A stretch of DNA of 64,000 bases. Origin: Ophiobolus disseminans (lineage: Eukaryota; Ascomycota; Dothideomycetes; Pleosporales; Phaeosphaeriaceae). The notes under the pieces were generated by a model. That model did no database searches. It was not told the origin of the DNA and saw only the letters and a list, made by a program, of their open reading frames with translations. The stretch covers positions 496,001 through 560,000 of the forward strand of contig MU006242.1 of NCBI GenBank assembly GCA_010093685.1, in the 5' to 3' direction. Positions 22,685-34,872 of this stretch are shown one piece after another (the first letter of the stretch is position 1; the number at the start of each line of letters is the position of its first letter). The position numbers and the translations under genes are program-made.

Positions 22685-23409
22685 TTCGTGCTTAATCCCA
22701 CGTGCAGATCACCGGAACTAGGTTCTTGTGAGTTGTGATGTCGCACGCGACACTTGAGCCTCAATTGAATGAGGAACAAGAGCGATAGAGGTCGTAGCTT
22801 TGAAAGAAAAAGAACTCACTACCAACAGCCCAACGGTCGCAACCAGGGTTTAAGTACCGCAGTGCACAATACCACCCAATGTCGCGTCGTATCTTCCCCA
22901 CGCCGTGCAGCAAGGCAGGACGTCATTGCGCGTGGGCTTGTTTTGATTGGTTGTGCGACAAGGAACGCTGCACGAAAGCGGCGAGTGAAGGGGTGATCGT
23001 TTCTTGGTGTGTTCTTGGTCAGATCTTAGTGCACCGTTCGCCGCCGAGGCGAGTGGTTGGCTGTTGCGCAACCGTTTTGTGTTATCGGCCGCGGCACTTA
23101 TATGTTCGTACTATGTTGCCCTCGTACTATTCATACATGTCTGCGTAGTCGGTCAATAGCGAAGCAAAATTAATGTCAAGCCCTGTTATGTTCTCGAATT
23201 GCATCTATACTATCTTGTAAACATGGAAACACATACCTTCATACAAGGTTAACGCCAAAATGATCCGTCCAAAGATATCAGAAACCGTGAAATTGCGAGT
23301 GAAGAGAGTTCCGCTACACATACGCCGTGGCGGTAAAGGTAGTATCCTGAACGCCGTGCTGGAAACTATTGCCTGATGATAGAGAAGAGGAAATTTAAAA
23401 AAAAGATAA
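22685..23409. other. Promoter of the MFS transporter and 3' flank of CAC2
   Basis: This contains a CACGTG motif at 22699-22704 immediately upstream of the transporter. No coding frame is supported. Confidence 0.45.
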
Positions 23410-25931
23410 CTAATGCAGAACGGGCGTCTGCCTAGTTGGCGTGTTCTCTTCGGTACTTGCAATTGCACTGTCGCTCTCTGCTTCCAGAGATACCGGAATA
23501 GGTGCGATCCTCCTCTTCTTACTGTCCCGACCCTCCTCACCCTCAGGTACAGGGTGAAGCTCTCGCTTCTTAGAGGTAGAGAGTGCATCATCTCGATCAG
23601 ACTCGCTCCTCTCACTCTCTCTTCGTCCTAGATTGCCTATGTTTGGTATGCCGCTAATAGAGCTGCTCGCACTGTGGCTGCCTCCGTGCCCATGCGCAGG
23701 CGTGAGCGGGGGTGTCCACATTGGTACAGGGCCAGAGTTGGTTGCTGCTAAGCTGGGCACAGAAGATATTGCAGGTGTCGGCGCGTTCATAGAAGTCGGG
23801 TCCCCAGCACTCGGGGCAAAAGATGCAGCAGTAGCAATGCTTGACACCGAGTTGCTTCGTGTAGGACTTCCGGTTCGTAGAGGGACAAAAGAGCTAGGTG
23901 AAGCGGGAAAGCCCGCCGAGGGCTGTCTCTGCATGGCTGGCGCTGTGGCGGTTGCAGTTGCTGACATACTTCCAGTTGTCGGTGTTGGAGTCGGAGTAGA
24001 GTTATTCGACTGTGACGCAGAAGTGTTGATCGCGGCTGGTGTGTGATGCTGTCGGCTGTGCGTAGCTAGGGGTCCAGTGTATTTCTCTCCGAGTTCCCCT
24101 GGTGCGAACGTGACAGCTGAACAGAAGCCATCGGAAGACGTCATGAGCAATGTGGATCCATCATTTGACCTAACGCTGAGTCAGTACTGATAGAGGTGAA
24201 TGTCAGTCAAAACGTACCATGTAATGTCAGTGAAGGTCGCGAAGTGCAGGTTGCTAACAATGCACAACGGCTTCTGCTGCTGTGTGTCGTAGACATGGAT
24301 GGCATCTTGCGTTGCGACCGCATAGATCATGCGATATGGAAGGCTGAAGGCAGGGGTTGGGCCGGCTGGTGGGGCTGTAGGAGCACCATTCTCGGACTCT
24401 GCAGGCTTTGGAGACGGCGCTGACATGCTTGGTGACGGTGACGGTGCACTGGTAGGGGGAGGCGGGTCCATTGAAGAGTACGATGTTGGCGGTCTTGAAG
24501 GCATGGCTGGTTCGGGCAACGACGGAATGTCATCATCGTGTGATGTATCGATGGTGATTTGCTTCGTTGGTAGCGCGCTCTGACGTATTGTGTAGTAGAC
24601 GGGTGAACACCGAACAGCTACGGACGGCTTCTTGTGGCCGGGCAGGAAAGCGACCGGTGGTTTGTTCAGGCCAGCTCGAGTGTAGATGTAGACTGTGTTT
24701 GTGATGTCTTCTGTTGGTTTCGCCTCGTTGATTGCTGGATGGAGGGCCTTATATTGGCCGGCTGGAGTGAAGAGCAGGCTGCCGTCCGGGGCAAAAGTCA
24801 ACCGTCTGAAGAAGGATGTGAGGGTTTCGTTGAAGTAGATGGGCGCGTTCCGAACACCTAGTGTCCCAATGCTGTTCATGCTAGGAGAATTTGGCATGAC
24901 CGCGGGTAAAGGCATTGATGGCGCCGGGGAGGCAGATCGACGCATGGAGGGCGACGAGCCAAAAGAGGAACGGCGGCTGTGTGATGTCGGCGGGGGATGC
25001 ATTGTGGGCAACGCCAGAGACTGCGGGGTGCCTGGCATCGAGGGCACAGGCGATCCAATACCGAAGCTCGCATCGCCCACGAAGGAAGCTCGGCCGCCAA
25101 AGTCGGGTGGTGCAGGGCTGTTCGAAGAGACCCGTCGAGCAGGCAGATCCATCTTGGTGACCTTGCTGTGTTGTGCAAGCGAAAACTGGCCGTCTTTGTT
25201 CTTTAAAGTGTAGATGTGTACCGATCGGTCAGACGACTGCGTAGCGATGTACTCGTTCAACGGGTCCCATGCTACGCCTTGAACGTAGTGGTTGTGTTCG
25301 GCAATCTGCCGCACGATGCTTCCTGGAGAAGATTGAGTAAGAGTGTGGGAGAGGTGTTGAGCTTTGGATTGTACCTGTCTGAGCGTTGTATATGCGAGCA
25401 ATGTTGTCCATGCTGCCTGTGATGAAGAAAACGCCGTCTGGGGACCACGCCAGGTCGTAGATCTCGGAGCCTATGGACCGGCACATGGCCTTCACTCGCC
25501 ATGTCTCCTTGTCTTCGAGGCCTTCCTCAAAGTTGTGTGTGGTTTGGTTTTCTGCGGGGACCCAGAGCAGGACGTTGCCGTCGTCCCCGGCGGTAGCTAG
25601 CATCTCGCCTGTACCTTGTTAGTAGCTATTTACAGATAGTGATTTTGATAATTGTACCTCGGGGACACCATCGCACAACGTTGACAGCCTGGGTATGCTT
25701 TACTAGGGTCGAGAGGTATGTGACCTTGCGCTCTTCGCCATTGTTCTCAACATTCCAAAGCTGTGCACATGTCAGCATTGCCCAACATTCAGGAGCATAT
25801 ATAGCTCTTACCCGAACGTTGTTGTCACCGCCGGCCGTGGCCAGTCGTCCCTTGCCGTGGGGCTCGAAGTGGGCCGAATATATGGGTGCGTTCTCGTTGT
25901 GCCATGACACCAGCAGCGGAGCAGCCTTCAT
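23410..25931 (-). CDS. CAC2: Chromatin assembly factor 1 subunit B (Cac2/p60)
   Basis: Five exons (25931-25812, 25760-25658, 25608-25375, 25322-24218, 24169-23410) give 773 aa. CAF-1 deposits histones H3-H4 behind replication forks, and this subunit is a WD40 propeller. Repeat signatures are RLATAGGDNNVRLWNVE, MLATAGDDGNVLLWVP, FFITGSMDNIARIYNAQT and YIATQSSDRSVHIYTLKN. The family-specific start MKAAPLLVSWHN and SFFRRLTFAPDGSLLFTPAGQY are present. Blades 6-7 (FLPGHKKPSVAVRCSPV, YAVATQDAIHVYDTQQ, LMTSSDGFCSAVTF) flank a long Ser/Pro insertion. The last 220 residues are Ser/Thr/Pro-rich with a basic KKRRIAPIPV segment. It is longer than yeast Cac2 because of the disordered parts. Confidence 0.94.
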
Positions 25932-26733
25932 CGTGACCGGTGGTACGGCTCACCAGCCGTTTGTATAACGGGTGGAATTTGTTGAGCAGGTGAAGAGGCG
26001 TGGGCAGTCAGTGTGGGCTGCGTAGGGGTGAGCAGGCGGGTGAAGCCAAGCGGAGCGTTGCTGGGGAGCGGTTCGGCGTGGTCAGCGGAGTAGGTGGGTG
26101 CGATGTCAAAGCTTCAGGCTAGGTCTCATGAATGCTCGAACGTCGGCTTTGGTGTAAGGAGTGTGCCGTAACTAAAAGGCGCTCCGACTCTCTTTGAGGC
26201 AATTGAGCGTGCGTGAGCCGTGCAGGTGGTTGGCGCTCTCTCGGCGTCCTGCACACGAGTGCGCCCGGACAGGCAGTCGCGAGGTTCGCGCGCTAGCGCG
26301 ATGGGGAAACTTAATGGGTTAAGGTTCTATGTTTCAACCCGTCAGACCCGCCAGCTGCGGCAACGCTTTCTCCTGGGATCCTTTCGCCGCGTTGTCGACG
26401 TGTCCTGTGTATTCTCCGATTCAAATACACGGCTTGGAATCATTCAGAAATGACTGTCCTCTAGTTGCTGGGGTGGGTGTGTCTCATTGCCCGGGAAACG
26501 ACGGTCTCGAAAACGGTGATATCAGATACTATCTTTCCCCTCGTTGCCATGGCCTACTCAGTCATGAACGAAGGATTGACTCTCGGTCCCAGTCTGCTCG
26601 CTCTGCAGCTTCATCTAACCGTGTAGCTCCGCGCAAGCTCCAATTTGCGAGAAACGCCTGCGCACGGCCCCACGGTGATGGTGGATCTCCTCACCCTCCC
26701 TGTTTGACGTCAAGCCACATTCAAGCATTCACA
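25932..26733. other. Divergent promoter between CAC2 and the RWD gene
   Basis: An open frame in phase with the RWD protein runs upstream from 26329, but its residues look like translated promoter sequence. No other feature is recognised. Confidence 0.45.
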
Positions 26734-27465
26734 ATGTCAGAGCAGGAGCCTTCCCGGCTTGAAATGGAGGTCGAGCTCCTCGAAGCTATGTATCCCGAAC
26801 AAGCGAGCTACGCCGCTAAAGCGCGCGAGTTGAAGTTCACACAGGACGGTTCCCTGTTGCACCTGCGCCTACCGGAAACATATCCAGAGTCTGGATCGCC
26901 AGATGTGATCGCAGCAAATAATGCATTCAAGACAGACCTGCGCACAAACACGAAAACAGCAGTCAGAGAGCTTGGGTTGACCGAGGGCGAAGAAGCTCTT
27001 GATGCCATCATTGCAGCGTTTCAGCAAGTGCTCGAAAGCTACAGTACTACTCAACAAGCTTCATCGGACGCCAGCTCAGTCACCACAGGCAAATCAGACA
27101 CATCAAAAACTGTGATTATTTGGCTCCATCACCTCCTGGCTCTCACCAAACGGAAGCTCGCATTGTCACCCACCACTCTCTCTGGCATCACAAAACCCGG
27201 CTACCCTGGCATCATGATCTTCAGCGGTCCCTCCTCAGCAGTCAACGACCATGTCAACATGCTGAAAGCAGAGAATTGGCAGGCATTCCAGGTGCGCTAC
27301 GAGGAAGAAGCGCTCTGGATATTTGCACATGGGAAGGGCGTCAGGGAGGTGGAGACAATGGCAGAGGTTGTCAAAGATCTTCACTTAGCGAGTGGGGAAA
27401 AGAGCGAGGCTCGGAAGGGCGAAAATCAGAAGCAGGAGTTCTTAAAGGCCGTGGGAATCAAATGA
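26734..27465 (+). CDS. RWD-domain protein (RWDD2-like)
   Basis: A single exon gives 243 aa. The RWD domain occupies residues 1-115: E-x-E-L-L-E-A-M-Y-P-E-Q at the start, then LRLPETYPESGSPDV (the Y-P-x-x-x-P turn) and a C-terminal helix. The second half (about 130-240) matches the Prp3-C-terminal/DUF1115-like domain that accompanies RWD in RWDD2 proteins: IIWLHHLLALTKRKL, LSGITKPGYPGIMIFSG, and EALWIFAHGKGVREVE. The molecular role of this family is not established. The start MSEQEP was preferred to upstream in-frame codons because it places the RWD domain at the N-terminus, as in homologues. Confidence 0.85.
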   Translation: MSEQEPSRLEMEVELLEAMYPEQASYAAKARELKFTQDGSLLHLRLPETYPESGSPDVIAANNAFKTDLRTNTKTAVRELGLTEGEEALDAIIAAFQQVLESYSTTQQASSDASSVTTGKSDTSKTVIIWLHHLLALTKRKLALSPTTLSGITKPGYPGIMIFSGPSSAVNDHVNMLKAENWQAFQVRYEEEALWIFAHGKGVREVETMAEVVKDLHLASGEKSEARKGENQKQEFLKAVGIK

Positions 27466-27977
27466 GGTTCCAAAGGTACACGAGAGGCATTGGACGCTGC
27501 AACAATCTGATCATGTGCGCAGGCCTGCAACCCAGAGGCAAACAAGTTGAATCATGAAACGGCAACAATAGTGCAAAATGCTCGAAAAGATAGTCAATCT
27601 CTGGGCAGATCGCAGCAATCTTCGTCGTCTTCCAAATCATCGCCTCTAGCTCGCCAATGAAATAGGATGCGCGTCGGAGTGTAAGAAAGAGCAGCAGTCA
27701 TGATTGCGATCATCCTTCTTCCGATTGGCTCCGTGACGCATAGCTACGGATGCGAGCTTCAAGAACTGGAATCATGGGCACGCTACCCCGCATCATCTCC
27801 ACGCACTAGATCTGGACTTCAAAAGAATACCATAGTGAGAGATTCGACTACCGGCAAAATGGAAGCTACCGGTGATGGCGTCGATGTATTAAAGGCTCGC
27901 ATGAAACCTAACTGAGGTTTCAAGCACTCTGCACCAGGAGCTCGTGAAGATTGCAAACCAAACATACCGACCACGAG
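27466..27977. other. Intergenic spacer before the catalase-like gene
   Basis: A 512-bp spacer with no recognised gene. It should carry the promoter of the catalase-like gene. Confidence 0.4.
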
Positions 27978-29318
27978 ATGAGCGGCGCCAAGATCGAGAC
28001 ATGCCCTATGGGCTATCATAGGATTGAGAATATACACAACGGAAAGGTTCCTAGTGGCACTGTCAAAGCAGGTGGACAAGACAAGAAGGCTCCGGGCACA
28101 TACATCAAGTGGGATGCTCAAGGAGTCGAAACCATCGAGCCCGGAGAGAAGGAGAAGATCCAAGAAGTTTCGGACCAGTTCAATCGCTTCCAGATGATGA
28201 ACTTTAATGAGCACATGCATTGCCTGAGAGGCACGCATTTGAAGACACAAGGTGTAAGTGAACCTCAACCACGTATGGTGGATGTGTTTAAAGATAGGTA
28301 GTGCGTCATGGGCAAGTTTGTCGTGCATGACAACCTTCCTGAGCACCTCGCCCAAGGCATGTTTAAGAAACCTGGCTCTTATGACGTTATCATGCGTTAC
28401 TCCTCTCTTACACCCAAAATTGTCCCTGACAACGCCCCTGCGCCCCGAGGTATCGGCATGAAAGTTTTCGGTATCGAAGGTGAGAAAATCTGGGGCGAAG
28501 ACAAAAAGACACAGGACTGGACGTTCAACAACTATCCCATCCTCGAGCTGCGTGATCCAAAAACGACGTATGATATTGCGGACGCGCTGGAGCGAAACTG
28601 GAATGACTTGCCCAAGTTTGCAGAGGAGCAATCGAAGCGTGTGGACGCCGATGTAGCGACCCTAGGTGGACAACTACCGAAACAGCACAGTAAGTGTAAC
28701 CTGATACAGCAGCCTGTCATATTTGCATACTAATTGTGACAAACAGTGGTGGCAATGCCCGAATACTCCCAATCCGCATACCGGCATGGACCCTACGTGG
28801 CAAAGTACGGAGTGTTTCCACTCGGCGAAGAGCAGAAAGCTCTAGTGGATTCCGAGATCAAGGACACCGACCCCATCAACGCCATTTCACAGAATCTGCG
28901 TACTTTCCATCAAGCCCATAAAGTGACCTACTCCTTCTGTGCGCAGCTTTTGCAAGACCTTACTGAGCAACCTGTGGACGACATCGGCATCGAATGGGAT
29001 CCTAAGAAGTACCCGTTTGAGCAAATCGCAACCCTAGAGTTCGAGCCTCAGGATTCCTGGCTGCCAGAGTTCAGGACCTGGTGGGACGATCGCATTACAG
29101 TGAACAGCTGGCACGGTCTCAAGGAACACCAGCCGCTGGGCAGCACGAACCGCATGAGGAGAGTTGTATACGCCGAGAGCAGGAAGTTGAGGCTCAGGGT
29201 AAATGGGTATAGGGATTATGTGGAGCCTGGAAGCATCAAGGAGGTACCTGCGCCGCTGCCGGCGCCACAGTTGAAGCTAAGGTACCAGGATGCAGCGCAG
29301 ACGGTGGTAGTGGCGTAG
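27978..29318 (+). CDS. Catalase-like haem protein
   Basis: Exons 27978-28253, 28302-28689 and 28747-29318 give 411 aa. It fits the short catalase-family group rather than classical catalases (over 480 aa). GKFVVHDNLPEHLAQGMF corresponds to the distal-His region, RYSSLTPKIVPDNAPAPRGIGMKVFG to the catalase core, and TFNNYPILELRDP to the distal-Asn/Phe region. The classical proximal R-x-F-x-Y haem-Tyr motif is not visible; the equivalent segment is WHGLKEHQPLGSTNRMRRVVY. Haem binding and hydrogen peroxide or organic peroxide turnover are likely, but the exact reaction is uncertain. There is no signal peptide and no peroxisomal SKL-type end (ends VVVA), so it is probably cytosolic. Confidence 0.86.
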
Positions 29319-30102
29319 GAATATCGGTCTATGATCAGTCTTCACGGCAGCAAGCGCTCGCCATGTACAATGTTCACACCATATATCGAAATTACGCGCC
29401 CACAATGGCCGCAAAATTAAGCGTCCTGATAGCCGAAATGCAACCCCACCTCATGATTACCGACATTCAAGCTTACCATCAGCACGCATTAAACAAACCG
29501 GTGAGTGCGCTGCTGCAGCATTGGACTGTGCCGTAAAGCTGCTACACTCTACCCGCAAGCGATGTTGAACGCTGTGTAACCACTCGGCTGGATGTGCATA
29601 ACCCTTCTCTCAAATCAGAGCGAATGTGCAATATCGAACTACCCGATGCAGACATATTAACTACCAATTCGCTTACATGTACCAGGGTGCCCGCAAGGAA
29701 CAGCACCCTCTAGTTCCCGTGTCCTGCACGTCTGATTCGCCATCACACTTTAACAAGCTGCGTGATGGGCGCAATGCGTGTGCCACTCAGCGGCTGCAAT
29801 CGCCCTTTCGCCCCGAGGTGCTAACGCATGGTTAAGAGGGATGGGGACCCCCAATGGCCTCGATTGATCGCGAGAATATCGACTGCCGGTGACGGGGGCG
29901 TATGCTGTGCTTTCTTCGCATCTCATCCCATCCATCTCACCCATTTTCCGCATCCTGTTGCGCATGCTCACCGCTGCGCTGCCGACGTCCCCGCATTTCC
30001 CACGCCCATCCGAGCTGAGGAGAGATCGCGCATCTGACAGCGTAATCACATCGCATCGCATCGCATCGCACATCAGCGGCCGCCTGAGACAATACACACA
30101 CC
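29319..30102. other. Intergenic region
   Basis: A 784-bp spacer with no supported coding frame. Just before the next start is a (TCGCA)4 run at 30051-30070. Confidence 0.45.
30051..30070 (+). repeat. (TCGCA)4 microsatellite
   Basis: Four perfect 5-bp units in the probable 5' UTR of the four-helix membrane protein gene. Confidence 0.85.
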
Positions 30103-31224
30103 ATGGCGTTTTTCATACCTCGGACGTGGCGGCTGCGGAGCATTGTGTGGTTTCTGGTCATCTTTGAACTGCCGTTTACGGTTGCGAATCTTGCGCTTTT
30201 TGGCATCGCGTCGCCCAATTTGTATCGCACGATATTGTGGAGGATTGGGGGGGAGAAGGGGTTTAATTCGGAGCCGTCGTTTGTGTTGTATGCGTATGCG
30301 AATTATAAGCCGGTGAAGATTCCGCCGGTGTGGAGTGGTTTGTGAGTATACGCCTTCTGTTCTGCAAGATGGATCCTCACAGAAAATGGTTATGGAGAAG
30401 ATCATGGGCTAATATAAATTAGCAACACGCAGTACCATCTCGTCATCGGCGTCCTCTGCATGTTCTTCTGGTTGATCAAGTCGACTATGTGGCTGCTCAA
30501 GGTCTTCCTCCCAATCTTCTCGCTCATCCTACACACGGCTCTCCTCTGTCTATGGGCATACGGACTACACATCCAAACATCTGGAGACACAATCGACCCA
30601 GCACACCAAAACAAGGGTGCGCCATGGTACATTACCAAAAGCTGCAACATCGTAGACGACAAGACCGAAAGGGCGTATTGCATGCAAGCAAAGGCCTCCT
30701 TCGCTGTCAGCATCGTCATGCTGTAAGTCTCCAGCCACGATCAACCCCCTTGAATCGAATCTAACATCTTTCCCAGCACAATCTACGCCTGCTTCCTCAT
30801 CCTAACAATCTACTCTCTCGTCCCCACCGCCGCCGCAAAACAAGCCCACGCCACCAAACGCGCCGAAAAGCGCGCCGAGAAAGAAAAATGGGCCTCCTCA
30901 CCCACCGACAACGAAATGACCGCAGAAGAACAATGGCAGCACATGTGGGAGCTCCAACAACTGCCCCGCACACCCGGAACAGCCGGCGGCATGAAATCCC
31001 CCATGACGCCGCGCACACGCACATTCGAGGAACTGCAAGGCGGAAGCGGGTTCCAGGGTCAAGGTGCGCCGGGTGGGCATTATAGTACGATGCAACCGCA
31101 GCATGAGAGGGATTGTACTGATTATGTGGTGGTGCAGCAGGTTAGTCCTGTTCCTAAGCATGATGAGTTTATATCGTATGAGCAGCATGATAAGGGGAAG
31201 GCGCATGCTGGGGCGGCGTATTAA
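30103..31224 (+). CDS. Fungal four-helix membrane protein, unknown function
   Basis: Exons 30103-30341, 30423-30722 and 30777-31224 give 328 aa. Four hydrophobic helices are visible: SIVWFLVIFELPFTVANLAL, YHLVIGVLCMFFWLI, FLPIFSLILHTALLCLWAYGL and the segment around SIVMLTIYACFLILTIYSLV. The loop between helices 3 and 4 has two Cys (SCNIV, AYCMQ) that could form a disulphide. This arrangement resembles MARVEL-type proteins, though I cannot assign the family firmly. The tail of about 150 residues starts with a highly charged helix (AEKRAEKRAEKEKW-like) and continues with Pro/Thr/Gln-rich sequence. It was likely anchored at the plasma membrane or the vacuole; function unknown. Confidence 0.8.
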
Positions 31225-31630
31225 TGTTGATATTATATCTTGGTGGCGTTTTGTTTTTGCATGATACCAGGGCTGATCTACGCTCATTTTTGAGGGGTTG
31301 TTTGGGAATGACAAACTTTACCTTAATCTTTGGATGGGTTCGGGTGACGTACTGGCTTGTTTTGTGAAATGCACTCCACTTACTTGATGAACGTGCAATT
31401 GCGACCGAGTGCTATTCCCATGACAAACGCCGTTGTGGAAGGCAAGCGTGGCCTAGGATGACTTTCTTCGCATGGCGGCAGCTGCGCTCACTCCGACTCA
31501 CATATCGCGTACACTTGGGCTTGTTTATACCCAGTTGACTGAAACATCACGCTTCTGGTATCGCTACATCAACCATTGCTGAATATCCTCAATAAACTCA
31601 CAGCTTTCGACGTGGCTGCCGTTCGTTATT
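31225..31630. other. Intergenic spacer
   Basis: A 406-bp spacer before the PfkB kinase, with no recognised feature. Confidence 0.4.
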
Positions 31631-32953
31631 ATGGCTCCTCCCCAACCCAAGGTTCGCGTAGTATGCGTCGGCGCAATCTACATGGACACCATTTGGACGT
31701 ATGAATTCCTTCCTACTACACCTCAGCATCATTATCATGAATGCATACTAATGCCGCATAGAGTCCCGAGCTTTCCTAAAGAAGATTCTAAGTTGCGTGC
31801 AAGTCATGTCGAGCGTCGCCGCGGCGGCAACGTGGGAAACACTCTCGAAGTCCTTTCCGAGATCATAGAATGGGCAACCGCTGACCACCCGTCTGAAACT
31901 GTCAAAATACCAGAGACGTTCTTGGAACTCGTCGCCGCCCTTCCCGAATGGAATTCTGTGGATAAGCAGGAGGTCAGCAAATCACTCCCCCTTGTAAAGA
32001 TCAGAGAGGGTGGCATGTGCCGTGTGGGATACCAAATGGCAGCATCCAGCATGATCATTCACAGCCTGGACACCGGTTCGCGAACCATCATCAGCCATAA
32101 CAGTAATCTGCCAGAGATGACGACCTCGGACTTCTTCGACGCGTTGCCCAAATTCCACCCCAACGACACCAGGAGACATTGGTTCCACTTCGAAGGCAGG
32201 AACCCAGACGTTACGTGCGAGTGCATCCAGCGGTTGCGTACTAGCGATGTTCCAGGTGGACTTATGATTAGTGTTGAATGCGAGAATCCCGAGCGCAGAA
32301 CGATAGAATATGCTGCCATGCATGCAAACGTTGTGTTCTATTCAAAGCAATGGGCAGAGGTACGATATATAAACCAACAGCGACTAGCCGCTGAATTGCT
32401 GACAAGCTATTGAACAGGGCCACGGATTTACTGATCCAGAAACGTTCCTTATGTCCCTTTTTGGCTTGCAGTTCACTGAAAAGAAGTGAGTCGCCCACCG
32501 CGGACAACTCAAAGACGCCTTTTGAGCTTTTCAGTCCACCAATTGACTGGTGTTTTACTAACACCCTTCTCTAGCGTACTCTTAGTCTGCACGTGGGGCG
32601 AGCAAGGCGCTGTTGCAGTCTTGTTCAAACCCCTAACCGGCCACACTGAGTGGGCGAGGTGTTCTGCCTGGTCCCCTGCGCCTCATAGTATTGCGCAGGT
32701 TGTCGACCCCATCGGCGCGGGAGATACGTTCAATGCGGGTATGATATTCTGCCTGGCACACTATCCCGAACACCCACTTCAGCATAAGCTTCGTTTCGCG
32801 GTCGAGATTGCTAGTCGCAAGGTTTATCAATCTGGATTCAAGGGCCTGGGGAAGCCTATGAGGATGAGCAACATCTTACTTGATCCCGCCCTCTCCCCTT
32901 GGGTTAAAGACGTTAGTGGCCTGGGCACGTGGGCGAGACGTCTAGTTGGTTAA
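31631..32953 (+). CDS. PfkB-family sugar kinase (ketohexokinase-like)
   Basis: Exons 31631-31698, 31762-32359, 32418-32485 and 32575-32953 give 370 aa. The opening strand VVCVGAIYMDTIWTVPSFPKEDSKLRA matches ketohexokinase-like PfkB proteins. RRGGNVGNTLEVL is the substrate-binding GG-N-x-x-N motif. The ATP/anion-hole motif is DPIGAGDTFNAGMIF, whose Asp (GAGD) is the catalytic base. The likely reaction is ATP-dependent phosphorylation of a furanose sugar such as fructose; the substrate is not proven. Intron 1 is 63 nt and stop-free in frame, so retention would insert 21 residues into the substrate lid. The spliced form restores W-T-V-P, seen in relatives. Confidence 0.9.
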
Positions 32954-33061
32954 ACTTGATTATGTGAAGTTAGACAAGCACTTAGAAGGACATCTGCGAA
33001 GGCTGCTCGCAAGCACGATAGGAAACAGCGAAGCTTGCAAGAACCGGTCTTGCAATCTACG

Positions 33062-34349
33062 TTAAGCTAATATCTTGTCTCCCCACAACCCCTCCGCATT
33101 ACGCCAGTACACCATCTCCTTTTCTTCCTCCGACAGAAAATCAGCATCAGCGAGCCCAGCAATATTCACATCCACATCCCAGAACCCAATCCCATATGGA
33201 TAGTCCTATCCGTACATTAGCAAGCAAAAAATTCAAAATGACTTCCACACACTCACCGTCCCGAAAACCAACTGACTAACTGGTACTTTCATCCCCTCCG
33301 TCAAGCCCTTGACCTGATTTGGAAACACGGGCCCCGCGCTATCGTACCAGAAGCGCGATTTATACGCCCTCCGCGCTTCGTCGGACTCGTCGGAAAAGCC
33401 GAGCAGGAAGCGCTCGGATATGTCTGGAAAAGCGCCTGCGCCGTGCGATATGCGCCAGTGTAGGTTGGAGAACTTTGTGAGTGTTTTGCAGGCTGTGAGG
33501 CTGGATATTGCGCGTGCGGTTTCGAAGTAGAACTCTCCGAGGCCGGAGCGGAGAGGTGCTGTTTCAAAATATGTCAGCTCTTGCTCCCAAAAATCTCAAC
33601 ACGGGAGAGGACTCAGGTGTGAATGTAATAGACGTACAAGGCCTCGACGCCACATATCCCACCCCCTCAACCCTCACAACCGGCTCCGTAGGATGCACAA
33701 ACACCACCTGCCTCCCCCCACCCATTTCCGCCCTACCTTGCAAATACCCCCACAAGTCATCGAAACTCTCATCCCCCGGGTATACCCCCTCGTGATTCGT
33801 CAACACGCACATTCCACTCGCGCCTAGGTCTTCTAGCGCATACCGCGCTTCCGCAATGGCTTCGTGCACATACGGCAGCGGCGTGATGGCCATCCAAGCA
33901 AACCGCTCCGGATACAAGCGATGGATTTGCGCGACGTATTCGTTCAAAAGTCTTGCTAGCGCGACGGTTTTGCGTTTCCTCAATCCCTCGTCTCGCTCAG
34001 ACATGAATGCATTCGCATGCGGCGTCGACACCGCCAACACACTCTTCCTAATGCCATGGCTCGCCATAAATTCCAAGTGCGACGAGAGATTCCATTCGGG
34101 TGTTGCGCGGCCTGCGGCGAGGGGCTCGAGGGCGCGGAACCAGGGGGGTATGGGGTGTGTGTGGGTGTCTATGCGTGTTGCGTTGGAGAAGTCGGGAAGT
34201 GGGGTTGGGGTGGTGGAGGAGAGGGCGGAGATGGATTCTAGGGCTTGGGTGTGGAAGGGGAGGATGGTGAGGTCTATGGAGGAGTGGAGAGCGGTGGATT
34301 TGATGCGGTCTGTTAGTTTTTTGGGGGGTGATGAGGTGAGTGTGGACAT
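33062..34349 (-). CDS. Amidohydrolase family 2 protein (ACMSD-like)
   Basis: Exons 34349-33638, 33558-33257 and 33205-33062 give 385 aa. The TIM-barrel metal-binding motif is RIDTHTHPIPPWFRAL near residue 60, followed by GIRKSVLAVSTPHAN. Later are RFAWMAITPLPYVHEAIAEARYALEDLGASGMCVLTN, VVFVHPTEP with the third His, WRISHGAGAFP with the fourth His, and VFGTDYPYG, which carries the catalytic Asp. This is the order in aminocarboxymuconate-semialdehyde decarboxylase and related decarboxylases/hydrolases. The substrate is unknown; many fungal paralogues exist. An in-frame upstream ATG at 34481 would add a hydrophobic stretch (FLHLAILTLSILHT) that could be a signal peptide; I prefer the internal start but cannot exclude secretion. 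Confidence 0.87.
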
Positions 34350-34872
34350 GGTGTGTAGGATGGAGAGTGTTAAGATAGCGAGGTGGAGGAACTGTTTGCC
34401 GTTACGATTGAGGTTAATATTGATACGTGGTGGGATACATACTGTATTAGAAGAATGGAGGTAGTCCAGGATGGATCTCAAAAGACGAGACTACACAATA
34501 AGTATGTGTCGATTGACGTGTCTAAATAATGAGCTGCAGATCAATGGAGTTCCTCTAGCTGCAGGTGTCCGGCTCCCCGCATTGTTAGCTTTCTGGAAGC
34601 CGAATTCAACGGAAATTATACCCAACCCGTGGAGAGGTTTGTAAAATGTCGTGTTGTACATAATTTACATATAGTAGTCTTACAAAGGCGTACATCTACT
34701 GTTGTAATACACAGAATAGCGTCGTACAAGAGTGATATGCAACAAAGTGCTGTGCAGCAGACCGTGCCCTTCGATGTTCGACGTCCGTCTTTCATAGTCG
34801 TTGGTGAGGGAGAGTGGTGTTTAAGCGGTTCTGGCCTGGAGGATATTGTTTCTCCCAGCGCACACGATCCTC
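34350..34872. other. Spacer between amidohydrolase start and SCO1 end
   Basis: A 523-bp region on the upstream side of the amidohydrolase. Short open frames near 34620-34920 on both strands lack any family signature. Confidence 0.4.

Noticed and set aside
26329..26733. A 135-codon in-frame extension before the RWD protein
   Set aside because: It starts inside the promoter and its residues look like random translation; the RWD domain of homologues begins at MSEQEP.
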